Part shown: piece after piece, positions 1-6,687 of the stretch
Layout: the number at the start of each line of letters is the position of its first letter
Numbering within the stretch: the first letter of the stretch is position 1
Source: a virus
IMG/VR virus record: IMGVR_UViG_3300047550_000290
Location: 1 to 33,993 of that record
Strand: one strand, 5' to 3'
Length of the DNA stretch: 33,993 bases
Made by a program: the position numbers and the translations under genes
Notes under the pieces: generated by a model
What the model was told of the DNA's origin: nothing
Seen by the model: the letters and a program-made list of their open reading frames with translations, nothing else
Databases searched by the model: none

Positions 1-52
1 TCTCACTACTGTATCTACTGTTATTAACTCTCCTACTAACCTCCGTTAACGT

Positions 53-235
53 ATGAGTAGAACTTATCGTAAACAGCCTACATATGTATTTAGAGCTGTA
101 CAAACTTATAGTGAGTTAAAACAGCAGTCATTTGATGATGATGGCTATACGGTATCTACTCGGCATCGTTATATCCCGTCATTGTATGACGACATTAAAG
201 TATCCGCCTACCAACAGTTAGACCATCATTCATGA
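53..235 (+). CDS. Small hypothetical protein upstream of thyX
   Basis: A 60-residue protein of unknown function. It is rich in Tyr, Arg and His, with a basic N-terminus (MSRTYRK) and no visible signal peptide, membrane segment or known motif. Its stop overlaps the thyX start by four bases (ATGA), so the two genes are probably translationally coupled. No clear Shine-Dalgarno precedes the ATG. The tight coupling is the main reason to call it real. Confidence 0.6.
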   Translation: MSRTYRKQPTYVFRAVQTYSELKQQSFDDDGYTVSTRHRYIPSLYDDIKVSAYQQLDHHS

Positions 236-867
236 CTACCCACCAAGTCAAACTCGTACACATTACTCCTAACGCTGAACAACTCATTGCCTATATGGCT
301 AGAGTCAGTAACCCCGCTAATCAAAACAACACTGAGACCAGTGCAAAGTTAATTAAATATCTCATTGACCATAAACATTGGTCTCCATTTGAGATGGTTA
401 ATATGTGCGTAGAAATAGAAACAACTAGGAGTATAGCAGCACAGATCCTCAGGCATAGGAGCTTCAGCTTTCAAGAGTTTAGCCAACGGTATGCTGAGGT
501 ACAACTTAGACCTGAGTTACCTGAAATGAGAAGGCAGGATCTGAAGAATAGACAGAATAGTGTTGATGACCTTAGCCTTGAGACACTGAAAGAATGTGAT
601 GAGGTGTTGGGTAAGGCATTGGTAACAAGCTACCGAGCATATGAGCGTTTACTTGAGCTTGGTGTCGCTAAAGAGTGTGCTAGGGAAGTGTTGCCACTGT
701 GTACTCCGACTCGACTGTATATGAACGGTACAATTAGGTCTTGGATTCATTATTGTCAACTTAGGTGTGCTAACGGGACACAGCTTGAACATCAGATCAT
801 CGCTAGAGAGGCCTGGAAGCTTCTGCAAGAGCACTTACCGAGTGTGTGCATGTCTCTGGAGGTTTAA
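232..867 (+). CDS. thyX: Flavin-dependent thymidylate synthase ThyX
   Basis: Makes dTMP from dUMP using methylene-tetrahydrofolate as carbon donor and FAD/NADPH as reductant, supplying thymidine for phage DNA. The 211-residue length fits the family (about 200-250). The signature RHRxxSxxxxSxR is present as RHRSFSFQEFSQR at about residues 77-89. An N-terminal segment with NPxN (residues about 26-30) and a C-terminal region with R-x-x-LP-x-x-x-x-T (REVLPLCTPT) are also typical of ThyX. It starts with ATG overlapping the stop of the preceding gene. A terminator-like hairpin follows nine bases after the stop, so thyX probably ends a transcript. It sits far from the other nucleotide genes (ribonucleotide reductase, MazG-like) in this window. 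Assignment is secure from the motif. Confidence 0.95.
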   Translation: MTTHQVKLVHITPNAEQLIAYMARVSNPANQNNTETSAKLIKYLIDHKHWSPFEMVNMCVEIETTRSIAAQILRHRSFSFQEFSQRYAEVQLRPELPEMRRQDLKNRQNSVDDLSLETLKECDEVLGKALVTSYRAYERLLELGVAKECAREVLPLCTPTRLYMNGTIRSWIHYCQLRCANGTQLEHQIIAREAWKLLQEHLPSVCMSLEV

Positions 868-875
868 CTGGTTAG

Positions 876-916
876 AGGGGCTTTACAGGTCATCCTGTGT
901 TGTCCCTTTAATTTTT
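876..916 (+). terminator. Probable rho-independent terminator after thyX
   Basis: Nested stem: AGGG (876-879) pairs with CCCT (904-907), and ACAGG (885-889) pairs with CCTGT (894-898) around a TCAT loop. A mostly wobble or U-U internal loop separates the two. The tail TTTAATTTTT (907-916) supplies the T tract. It lies nine bases past the thyX stop. Confidence 0.65.
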
Positions 917-942
917 GACAGAAATTTCAGAAGCCTTATATC
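915..942 (+). promoter_or_regulatory. Candidate sigma70-type promoter
   Basis: A perfect -35 box TTGACA (915-920) and a -10 box TATATC (937-942) are separated by 16 bases. The -35 box starts inside the T tract of the thyX terminator. Position and orientation fit an early promoter read by host RNA polymerase, but the first gene is over 800 bases downstream. Sequence evidence only. Confidence 0.45.
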
Positions 943-944
943 GA

Positions 945-970
945 CATGGGCGGTGGCATTTACCCCCATG
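945..970 (+). other. Strong hairpin just downstream of the candidate promoter
   Basis: CATGGG (945-950) and GGT (952-954) pair with ACC (962-964) and CCCATG (965-970). This gives nine base pairs with one bulged C and a seven-base loop. No T tract follows, so it is not a simple terminator. It could be a transcript leader structure or a protein-binding site. Confidence 0.5.
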
Positions 971-1503
971 GCCCCTTATAAGAATAGGCAACGCAGTGGT
1001 ATCCAGGATGCACCCTGATTGATGTATTATAATTACATAGGGACCAGGATATTTACTGTTGATAGATAGTAATAGCAGGATTGAACTGTTATTAACTGTG
1101 TGCGTGCATTGTGTTATCTATTGCCACGCCTTATTGAGAATGAATCGCAATAAGCAATGTGATAGTTATAGGTAATGATAAGTTATTGTAATCAGTTAGT
1201 ACTGTGTGATAAGGTGCTGCTATAGGTAGATACGAAGTGATCTGTCCGCCCTCCCTGTTCCGTCAGTACAGCGCAGCTATAACGCTCTCAGACACGTCTA
1301 GAAGGCGCTATAAGGCCGCTCTAATCATGATTAGGTATACTGTGACCTGATGCAGTATCGAGACGCCTTACAGGGGATGTACTAACTGTATTCACACTCA
1401 TGCACTCGTTACACTCGAGCTCACGCAAACTAACACGCAGCTCAGCACGACATACGCCACGATACCAAATCCCTAATTGGTAGCTAGGAGCCCTAATCAG
1501 GGG

Positions 1504-1532
1504 TTGACAGGGCAGCCTGGATGGTCTATGGT
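1504..1532 (+). promoter_or_regulatory. Candidate sigma70-type promoter for the early genes
   Basis: A perfect -35 box TTGACA (1504-1509), a 17-base spacer and a -10-like TATGGT (1527-1532). It points towards the early gene cluster that starts about 230 bases downstream. The short inverted repeat CCCTaatcAGGG ends just before the -35 box. The -10 match is imperfect. Confidence 0.4.
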
Positions 1533-1764
1533 AGGCTCATCGGTGGGGGACAGGAGACCCGGTTCTTTCCACCAGCACCTAGACAATTGCATATTTAGGT
1601 CGTCACAATACGGAACTAGCGGAGCGAGCGATCCCGCGAGACAGAGATATGGTTGCAACCCGACCAGCTGTCACGACCACGTTGTTACTAATCATTAACA
1701 CAGAGCCACATGTGTTTAATAAATTAGATCATGGCAACTACTAACTACTATTGGAGGACTGCTT

Positions 1765-1917
1765 ATGTCTCTTACTCTTGACCGTAAAGTAGCTACTGGT
1801 CTTCTCAGTAAGGCTACTACTGGTGATGATCTCTTGTCTGTACTTGAGATGATTACAGCTAGCTTCACCAAACCTGTTGCCAACACTGTTCCTACACTTG
1901 AGGAGATTGAGTTCTGA
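1765..1917 (+). CDS. Small early protein, first gene of the early cluster
   Basis: A 50-residue protein of unknown function, MSLTLDRKVATG...EEIEF. The start is chosen by a clear Shine-Dalgarno, GGAGG at 1753-1757, eight bases upstream of the ATG. It ends in TGATG, sharing a base with the next start. No known motif; predicted largely helical. It is the first of a run of overlapping small genes. Confidence 0.7.
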   Translation: MSLTLDRKVATGLLSKATTGDDLLSVLEMITASFTKPVANTVPTLEEIEF

Positions 1918-2135
1918 TGTCTGTGTTTACTTTTGATCAACTGCGTGATGCTGTGCAAGAATGCACCAGCTATGACCTTGTTCAACGGTTTAGTGATGAT
2001 GAGGATGAGTATGTGTTGATTGATCCGTATGGCGATCAAGATGGTGATGCTTTCTATGATCTCAATGATGTAGAGGACTTCATCCGTAACAATGATCAAG
2101 TCGACCAGTATTTGTACGAGCTTGTCAATCAATGA
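1917..2135 (+). CDS. Very acidic small early protein, possible DNA mimic
   Basis: A 72-residue protein with about 20 Asp/Glu and only three Arg and no Lys, giving a net charge near -17. The acidic residues cluster in the SDDEDEY and NDVEDF segments. Function is unknown. Such composition in the early region recalls small acidic DNA-mimic inhibitors such as T7 Ocr, although no sequence similarity to Ocr is visible. Its ATG overlaps the stop of the upstream gene and its stop overlaps the next ATG, so it sits in a coupled operon immediately before the ArdA-like gene and its upstream neighbour. Confidence 0.75.
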   Translation: MSVFTFDQLRDAVQECTSYDLVQRFSDDEDEYVLIDPYGDQDGDAFYDLNDVEDFIRNNDQVDQYLYELVNQ

Positions 2136-2284
2136 CATACTACATTGCACGTATGAATGATGAGGGTAATTGGGAGTATTTAGATAATGCTCCTAGTTAT
2201 TCTGATGCAGAGATGATGCTTGATGCGTACTGTGATATGTATCCAGCGTCTTACATTGACGTAATTCACACTCACGAGGGCTGA
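2132..2284 (+). CDS. Small acidic early protein
   Basis: A 50-residue protein (MTYYIARMNDEGNW...HTHEG) of unknown function. Its start overlaps the upstream stop (ATGA), and the next gene starts two bases after its stop. It is rich in Tyr, Asp and Met. The pattern of a short beta strand, an N-G or E-G turn and an Ala-rich helix resembles many tiny cyanophage proteins that have no assigned role. Confidence 0.65.
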   Translation: MTYYIARMNDEGNWEYLDNAPSYSDAEMMLDAYCDMYPASYIDVIHTHEG

Positions 2285-2286
2285 TT

Positions 2287-2865
2287 ATGACTGACACTGC
2301 TGTTGTTCCATTTATGCTCAAGGGTGATGCACTTGTTGAGTACGTAAATGAGAAGATGGAGCTTATTAATAGAAATGAGCTGACACGCACTGAAATGATC
2401 AAGGACGCAGGCTATGTGTACGACAACGGTAATGCTATGTACACACAGTTCTACACTGAGCTACTCAATGCCAAGGGTGTTGTACCTGTGACTAACAACG
2501 ACATTGCTGATCAAGAGTATGAAGATCTAAGTGTTGATAAGCGTAACCTCTATGATCGCATTGATGAATGGAGTGGTGCTAAGTGGACGCATGAGGAGCT
2601 GATTGAGTTCATTGATGAACTTGAGGACATTGGTATTGATACAGCGTCTGAGTTTGATGATGCCTATGAATGGGAGCATGATGGTTGGGCGTCTATGGCT
2701 GAGAAAGAGTTCGCTGAGTATTGGTGCATTGAGGTTCTTGATGCACAGATTCCAGAGTGTGTACTCGCTGCTGTAGATTGGCAAGATGTGTGGGATCACA
2801 ACCTACGTTATGACTTCTGCTATATTGAGACTGCTAACGGTACATTCTTCTTTCGTAACAACTAA
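2287..2865 (+). CDS. Putative AbrB-like/ArdA-like fusion, antirestriction candidate
   Basis: A 192-residue, strongly acidic protein that appears to have two parts. Residues about 10-66 (LKGDALVEYVNE...DAGYVYDNGNAMY...FYTELLNAKG) match the pattern of the cyanobacterial AbrB-like domain, with its GYV...G...FY.ALL.AKG core. Residues about 90-192 resemble the C-terminal part of ArdA antirestriction proteins: FDDAYEWEH, then a helix FAEYW, then IPECVLAAVDWQDVWDHNLRYDF, ending in FFFRNN (ArdA proteins typically end ...yiDye.fardl...y....vFr). ArdA mimics B-form DNA and blocks type I restriction enzymes. Position in the early cluster fits an anti-host-defence role, as with T7 Ocr. Both domain calls come from pattern recall and need a profile search; the N-terminal ArdA domain appears to be missing. 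Confidence 0.6.
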   Translation: MTDTAVVPFMLKGDALVEYVNEKMELINRNELTRTEMIKDAGYVYDNGNAMYTQFYTELLNAKGVVPVTNNDIADQEYEDLSVDKRNLYDRIDEWSGAKWTHEELIEFIDELEDIGIDTASEFDDAYEWEHDGWASMAEKEFAEYWCIEVLDAQIPECVLAAVDWQDVWDHNLRYDFCYIETANGTFFFRNN

Positions 2866-3023
2866 TGATGTTCAGAGTTATTCTTGATTCAGTAGACAAT
2901 CCTGGTAAGTTTACATTTATAACGGTTGATGGTGCTAAGGACTTAGATGATTGCCTAAATCACATCCGCACTAAGTTCTCTAGTGAGTTTGTTATTGATC
3001 AAATTCAGGAAATTACGGAATGA
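2865..3023 (+). CDS. Small hypothetical early protein
   Basis: A 52-residue protein starting MMFRVILDSVDNPG, of unknown function. The ATG shares one base with the stop of the ArdA-like gene (TAATG), and the stop overlaps the next ATG. The pattern is a beta strand, a turn, a second strand and then a helix, a common fold outline among tiny cyanophage ORFs. A second ATG follows directly and could be the real start. Confidence 0.6.
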   Translation: MMFRVILDSVDNPGKFTFITVDGAKDLDDCLNHIRTKFSSEFVIDQIQEITE

Positions 3024-3181
3024 CTATGACTGAGACCAACATTATCCTTGCTGTGATTGGCATGGTTGGGTTGTTCGCTACGGCTACAATCTATCAACGT
3101 GCTAATCGCATCACAAGTGTGTATTATGCTAACAAGGTTAATCGTGACCTTATCAACCTGAACAAGCGAGAGTTTAACTGA
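3020..3181 (+). CDS. Small single-pass membrane protein
   Basis: A 53-residue protein with one hydrophobic segment at about residues 8-24 (ILAVIGMVGLFATATIY), followed by a basic tail with several Arg and Lys. This suggests an N-out, C-in topology in the cytoplasmic membrane. Function is unknown; a small early membrane protein could interfere with host transport or block superinfection, but nothing here shows that. Start and stop overlap both neighbours by one to four bases. Confidence 0.65.
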   Translation: MTMTETNIILAVIGMVGLFATATIYQRANRITSVYYANKVNRDLINLNKREFN

Positions 3182-3369
3182 TGACAATTATCCACGACAC
3201 GGCTATTAAGGTTGATGTTTACCCTGATGAGTTCAAGCCCCTCATGAAGGCAGTAAAGTATGCTTTAGTGTGTGATGATTCACGCAAGGTATTTAATGAG
3301 GAAGAGTGGTCTACGCTTAATGCGTGGCTTGATGACTTTTGTGACATTGCACTTAACGAGGCTGTATGA
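3181..3369 (+). CDS. Small acidic early protein
   Basis: A 62-residue protein, MTIIHDTAIKVDVYPDEF...NEAV, of unknown function. It is acidic and predicted mostly helical, with an EEEWSTLNAWLDDF segment near the end. The start shares one base with the upstream stop, and the stop (TGA) overlaps the next ATG. Confidence 0.65.
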   Translation: MTIIHDTAIKVDVYPDEFKPLMKAVKYALVCDDSRKVFNEEEWSTLNAWLDDFCDIALNEAV

Positions 3370-3542
3370 AAGTCAACACCCGTGCATTGCTTGATCGCTT
3401 TATTCGTGAGGGGATTGAGCATACGTTCCTGAATACAGATGTTGAGTTAACGCCTATGGGTGAGCAGATCTTAGCCAATGACATAGAGCACCGCATCTGG
3501 CTTTACCTTGATGAATACTTCACCTTCGATGAGGACAACTAA
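3366..3542 (+). CDS. Small hypothetical early protein
   Basis: A 58-residue protein, MKVNTRALLDRFIREGIE..., of unknown function. Basic near the N-terminus and acidic at the C-terminus (FTFDEDN). It overlaps both neighbours (ATGA at the start, TAATG at the end). Predicted helical; no motif recognised. Confidence 0.6.
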   Translation: MKVNTRALLDRFIREGIEHTFLNTDVELTPMGEQILANDIEHRIWLYLDEYFTFDEDN

Positions 3543-3712
3543 TGGCTAAAGCACTGACTGATGAGCAACGCAAGCTGCGTCTTGAGTTGGTTGACCTTGC
3601 TGCTCAAGGTGTACGCACTCAAGCAACAGCTGGTTACTATGATGCTGAACAAGTATCGTATTTAACTCAACAACTTGAGCGTATTGCTAAGTTCCTTTGT
3701 GTTAAATCCTGA
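3542..3712 (+). CDS. Small hypothetical early protein, helical
   Basis: A 56-residue protein, MAKALTDEQRKLRLELVDLAAQG..., of unknown function. Two likely amphipathic helices (residues about 6-24 and 36-52) are joined by a GYYDAEQ turn, so it may form a helical hairpin. The start overlaps the upstream stop by one base. Fifteen bases separate it from the next start. Confidence 0.6.
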   Translation: MAKALTDEQRKLRLELVDLAAQGVRTQATAGYYDAEQVSYLTQQLERIAKFLCVKS

Positions 3713-3727
3713 TTCACACTCATCGCC

Positions 3728-3892
3728 ATGTTGACAATGACAAAGCCACTCAAAGAGTACGAAGTCACTACTAGCACTGGTGTTTGGTACTTACTTGCTC
3801 GTGATAACGAACAAGCTGCCTGGTCTGCTTTAGAGCTATCAGGGCAGCGTAATGAGAAACTACTTAATGTGAGGATTGCTGATGCCTGGTAA
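3728..3892 (+). CDS. Small hypothetical early protein
   Basis: A 54-residue protein (MLTMTKPLKEYEVTTSTGVW...ADAW) of unknown function. Two beta strands with a G-V-W-Y turn, then a helix (EQAAWSALELSG) and a last strand. Met-4 (3737) is an alternative start. The stop lies inside the next gene. Confidence 0.55.
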   Translation: MLTMTKPLKEYEVTTSTGVWYLLARDNEQAAWSALELSGQRNEKLLNVRIADAW

Positions 3893-4187
3893 GGATTATC
3901 TGCCTAACAACTGGCAAGAATATAAAGATGCACCTGATGATGCATTCATCCCTCATACCTTTGAGGAGATCATGTCGTGGAAGGTAGCAGGTTGGGAACT
4001 TCCTAGCTCTGTTGCTTGCATTATTCGTGTGTCTGATCGTAAGTCAGGCAAGGTTAAAGAGTTTGTCTACAGCAAGCCTAGCGCTGCTCGTAACAAGGTA
4101 GAAAAACTGTTAGCTACACCTGATGTAGAGTTTGCAGTATGTGACCACAAAGCTATTCACCACCTATCCCCTGAGTACAATGACTGA
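3882..4187 (+). CDS. Conserved-type hypothetical early protein
   Basis: A 101-residue protein of unknown function. I prefer the ATG at 3882 over the in-frame TTG at 3876 because GAGGA (3871-3875) sits six bases upstream. Features: a Trp-rich acidic N-terminal third (NNWQEYKDAPDDAFIPHTFEE is acidic apart from one Lys and one His), then strand-rich sequence with a basic K-S-G-K turn, and a helix SAARNKVEKLL. It overlaps the upstream gene by 11 bases and the next by 8 (ATGACTGA). Confidence 0.65.
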   Translation: MPGKDYLPNNWQEYKDAPDDAFIPHTFEEIMSWKVAGWELPSSVACIIRVSDRKSGKVKEFVYSKPSAARNKVEKLLATPDVEFAVCDHKAIHHLSPEYND

Positions 4188-4329
4188 TCTTGTTTTCTCT
4201 CGTCGTCTTCAACAACTAATCGATCAACTTAAGAATCACCCATTCAAAGAGGAGATCATCAAACTGGCACAAGAGCAGTTAATTGATGACTCCGATGTGG
4301 TAGAATACTGCATGGTCACTAATGACTAA
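4180..4329 (+). CDS. Small hypothetical protein before RNA polymerase
   Basis: A 49-residue protein (MTDLVFSRRLQQLIDQLKNHPF...), predicted helical, of unknown function. I chose the ATG at 4180, which overlaps the preceding stop as ATGACTGA, over an upstream in-frame ATG (4132) that would lie deep inside the preceding gene. It ends 18 bases before the RNA polymerase start. Confidence 0.55.
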   Translation: MTDLVFSRRLQQLIDQLKNHPFKEEIIKLAQEQLIDDSDVVEYCMVTND

Positions 4330-4334
4330 TTACC

Positions 4335-4341
4335 TGGAGAG
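4335..4341 (+). promoter_or_regulatory. Ribosome binding site setting a TTG start
   Basis: GGAGAGG lies six bases before TTG at 4348. It is one of the better Shine-Dalgarno matches in the window and decides the TTG start of the RNA polymerase gene; the next in-frame ATG is far downstream. Confidence 0.7.
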
Positions 4342-4347
4342 GTTTAT

Positions 4348-6687
4348 TTGGCTACACCAGCAGAGATTGATGCACAAGTTCAACTAGAAAGAGACCAAAT
4401 CAATCAAGGACTCAAGCGACTGCATGAACAACGCAGACAACTAGAGGAAAAGAGTTATGCGTCTGCCACAATTTATGGCGTGGCTTCTATTGATGCTCTT
4501 CTTCCTAAGCTGGTTGAACGTATCCAGGAGACCAACCATAGGATCTACCAAAGACAAAACGGAGTAGCATTCAAGGAGATTGCTGTCTACCTATCGGACA
4601 TTGAACCTATGGCATCCGCTGCTATTGCACTTAAGATAACCTTTGATAAGGTATTCTCATTTAAGCAGGGCAGTGATCAACTTGTTTCAGTGTGTGATGC
4701 TATTGGTTCGGCTGTTGAGGCTGAATGCCAGATGCGTCACTATGAACGTAATGCTCCGGGTTTACTGGCAACACTCAAGAAGAACTACTACCATAGTTCA
4801 ATGGGCACACATCAGAAGCTCGTTGTTATACGAACACTGATGAATCGTTGTGAGGTAGATCAGTGGCCTGCATGGGGTAGAACTAATCGTATCAAACTAG
4901 GTACGTGGTTGTTGGATTGTATTATCCAAACAAGCAACTGGTTTACCAAAGAACTCAAACAAGAGGGTAAGAACCGCGTTAATTACGTTGTCCCTACACC
5001 TGAGTTCATTGAGATCAAGGATCGCATCATGAAGGATGCTGAACTCTTTGCTCCACTTGCATGGCCAATGCTAATCGAACCTAATGATTGGGCTGTTGGT
5101 AGGTCTGGTGGTTACATCTTGAACGAGGTGATGCACGGACATGAAATGGTTCGCCGGGGCAACCACCCATGTATACAGGGGGAGATACCCTATGCCTTTT
5201 TGAACAAGATTCAGAAGGTTGCTTATCGACTAAACCCCTTTATTGTAGGGGTTGCTGAAGAACTAAGCAGACTGGAACGTTCAGTCGGTAAGTTTCTCCC
5301 TATCGTTCATCACGAGCTGCCTGCTAAACCTGCTGATATTGAAACTAATTACGATAGTCGTAAGGATTATCGGAGAAGAGCAGCAGCTGTGATGAATACC
5401 AATGCTCAAGAGTTTAAGAAGTCATGTAGAACTCGCATGACAATGGAAGCAGTAAAACGCTTCAAGGATGTACCTAAGTTCTACATACCGTGGTCTTTTG
5501 ACTATAGAGGTAGAGCTTACCCTATTCCTAGTTTCTTAACTCCCCAAGATACTGACTTCGGTAAGTCATTGCTTCGTCTTGCTGATGAGGCTTATATGAC
5601 ACCTGAAGCTGAGGATTGGATAGCATTTCAAGTTGCTACCTGCTATGGTCTAGATAAGGCTGCAATGGTAGAGCGTCTTGAGTGGGTACGAAATAACATC
5701 ACACTCATCACGCAAGTTGCCACAGATCCAATTGGATCGTTACCTGAATGGGAAGCAGCAGAAGAACCATGGCAGTTTCTAGCAGCATGTGAAGAATACT
5801 ATCATTGCGTGATCGCAGCTGATAGACAGTTCACTGGACTGATGATAGCAACAGATGCTACCTGTTCAGGTCTACAAATTCTAGCAGGTCTTGCTAGAGA
5901 TCGTAATACCGCTCGCCTTGTTAATGTCTTACCTGGTGATAAACCACAAGATGCTTACAAAGTAGTTGCTGAGGAAGCTACACCTCATTGCCCTGCTTCT
6001 ATTCAACCATATATGGATAGGAAGACGGTCAAGAGGGTAGTGATGACAGTACCGTATAACGCTAAACCTTTCTCTAATCGTGGCTACATCCGAGAAGCTT
6101 TAACTGAAAAGGGCGTAGAGATCTCTAAAGAAGATCTAACCGCAACTGTCAAGGCAGTTAGAGATGCTATGAATCGTGTCGTCCCTGGTCCCATGGCCGT
6201 GATGACGTGGATTGAGAAGGAAGTAGCTAATGCTATTAAATCTGGCAAGACATTCCTTGAGTGGACAACACCATCTGGGTTTGTCGTACACCAAAAGCTG
6301 AACAAGAAACAGTTTGAGGTCTTAGATCTACAACTGCTTGGTCGCTGTAAGATGAAGGTTGCAGTTGGTGACACAGATGAGGTTGACATCAACCATCACA
6401 AGAACGCTACTGCTCCTAATCTTATCCATAGTTTAGATGCGTCCTTGCTCCATTTAGCTGTCTTACGATTTGACGCACCAATTGCTCTCATTCACGATTC
6501 TGTGCTTTGTCGTGCAACGGACATGTCCACCTTGTCCACTATTGTACGAGAAACATACATGCACTTATTCGCAGAGCATGATTATCTAAAAGACTTTGCC
6601 CTGCAGATCGGGGCAGAGACTGAACCACCGATCATTGGTGATCTGGAACCAGAGACCGTGATTGAATCCACCTATTTCTTTTGTTAA
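4348..6687 (+). CDS. T7-type single-subunit RNA polymerase
   Basis: Transcribes the replication and late genes from phage promoters. It is 779 residues, about 100 shorter than T7 gp1 (883), with the reduction mostly in the N-terminal half. Catalytic motifs are all visible: FDYRGRAYPIP (about residues 383-393, T7 MDWRGRVY); motif A DATCSG with Asp503 (T7 Asp537); O-helix KRVVMTVPYNAK with Lys562 and Tyr570 at the T7 Lys631/Tyr639 spacing; HSLDASLLH; and motif C IHDS with His716-Asp717 (T7 His811-Asp812). The N-terminal 50 residues are charged and coiled-coil-like. It starts with TTG behind a good ribosome binding site. The stop overlaps ssb (TAATG). No integrase gene separates it from ssb, unlike P-SSP7. 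Confidence 0.97.
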   Translation: MATPAEIDAQVQLERDQINQGLKRLHEQRRQLEEKSYASATIYGVASIDALLPKLVERIQETNHRIYQRQNGVAFKEIAVYLSDIEPMASAAIALKITFDKVFSFKQGSDQLVSVCDAIGSAVEAECQMRHYERNAPGLLATLKKNYYHSSMGTHQKLVVIRTLMNRCEVDQWPAWGRTNRIKLGTWLLDCIIQTSNWFTKELKQEGKNRVNYVVPTPEFIEIKDRIMKDAELFAPLAWPMLIEPNDWAVGRSGGYILNEVMHGHEMVRRGNHPCIQGEIPYAFLNKIQKVAYRLNPFIVGVAEELSRLERSVGKFLPIVHHELPAKPADIETNYDSRKDYRRRAAAVMNTNAQEFKKSCRTRMTMEAVKRFKDVPKFYIPWSFDYRGRAYPIPSFLTPQDTDFGKSLLRLADEAYMTPEAEDWIAFQVATCYGLDKAAMVERLEWVRNNITLITQVATDPIGSLPEWEAAEEPWQFLAACEEYYHCVIAADRQFTGLMIATDATCSGLQILAGLARDRNTARLVNVLPGDKPQDAYKVVAEEATPHCPASIQPYMDRKTVKRVVMTVPYNAKPFSNRGYIREALTEKGVEISKEDLTATVKAVRDAMNRVVPGPMAVMTWIEKEVANAIKSGKTFLEWTTPSGFVVHQKLNKKQFEVLDLQLLGRCKMKVAVGDTDEVDINHHKNATAPNLIHSLDASLLHLAVLRFDAPIALIHDSVLCRATDMSTLSTIVRETYMHLFAEHDYLKDFALQIGAETEPPIIGDLEPETVIESTYFFC

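Larger units (their letters stand above)
868..1764 (+). other. Gene-free region with dense inverted repeats
   Basis: About 900 bases with no credible gene. It starts with a terminator-like hairpin (876-916) and holds two promoter-like boxes and several perfect inverted repeats: a hairpin at 945-970; CTTATTG/CAATAAG at 1130-1154; the palindrome CTAATCATGATTAG at 1321-1334; TACCAA/TTGGTA at 1463-1482; CCCTaatcAGGG at 1491-1502; GGTGG/CCACC at 1542-1573; and AACACA/TGTGTT at 1697-1716. It directly precedes the early gene cluster, so it most likely holds early promoters. A noncoding RNA, an origin or the genome-end junction cannot be excluded. I found no tRNA cloverleaf. Confidence 0.7.

Noticed and set aside
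767-1018. An 83-codon open frame running out of thyX
   Set aside because: It starts deep inside thyX in another frame and crosses the terminator and hairpin.
1500-1580. Fragments resembling an initiator tRNA (CAGCCTGG, GGCTCAT, CCGGTTC)
   Set aside because: No acceptor stem or D and T stems can be paired in the right order, so I do not call a tRNA.
1477-1698. A 73-codon open frame in the gene-free region
   Set aside because: Low-complexity sequence over inverted repeats, no ribosome site and no coding-like composition.
1716-2150. A 144-codon open frame on the minus strand over the early genes
   Set aside because: The Ile/Val/Ser-rich product is the antisense of acidic GAT/GAC-rich coding sequence; the plus-strand genes have better starts and couplings.
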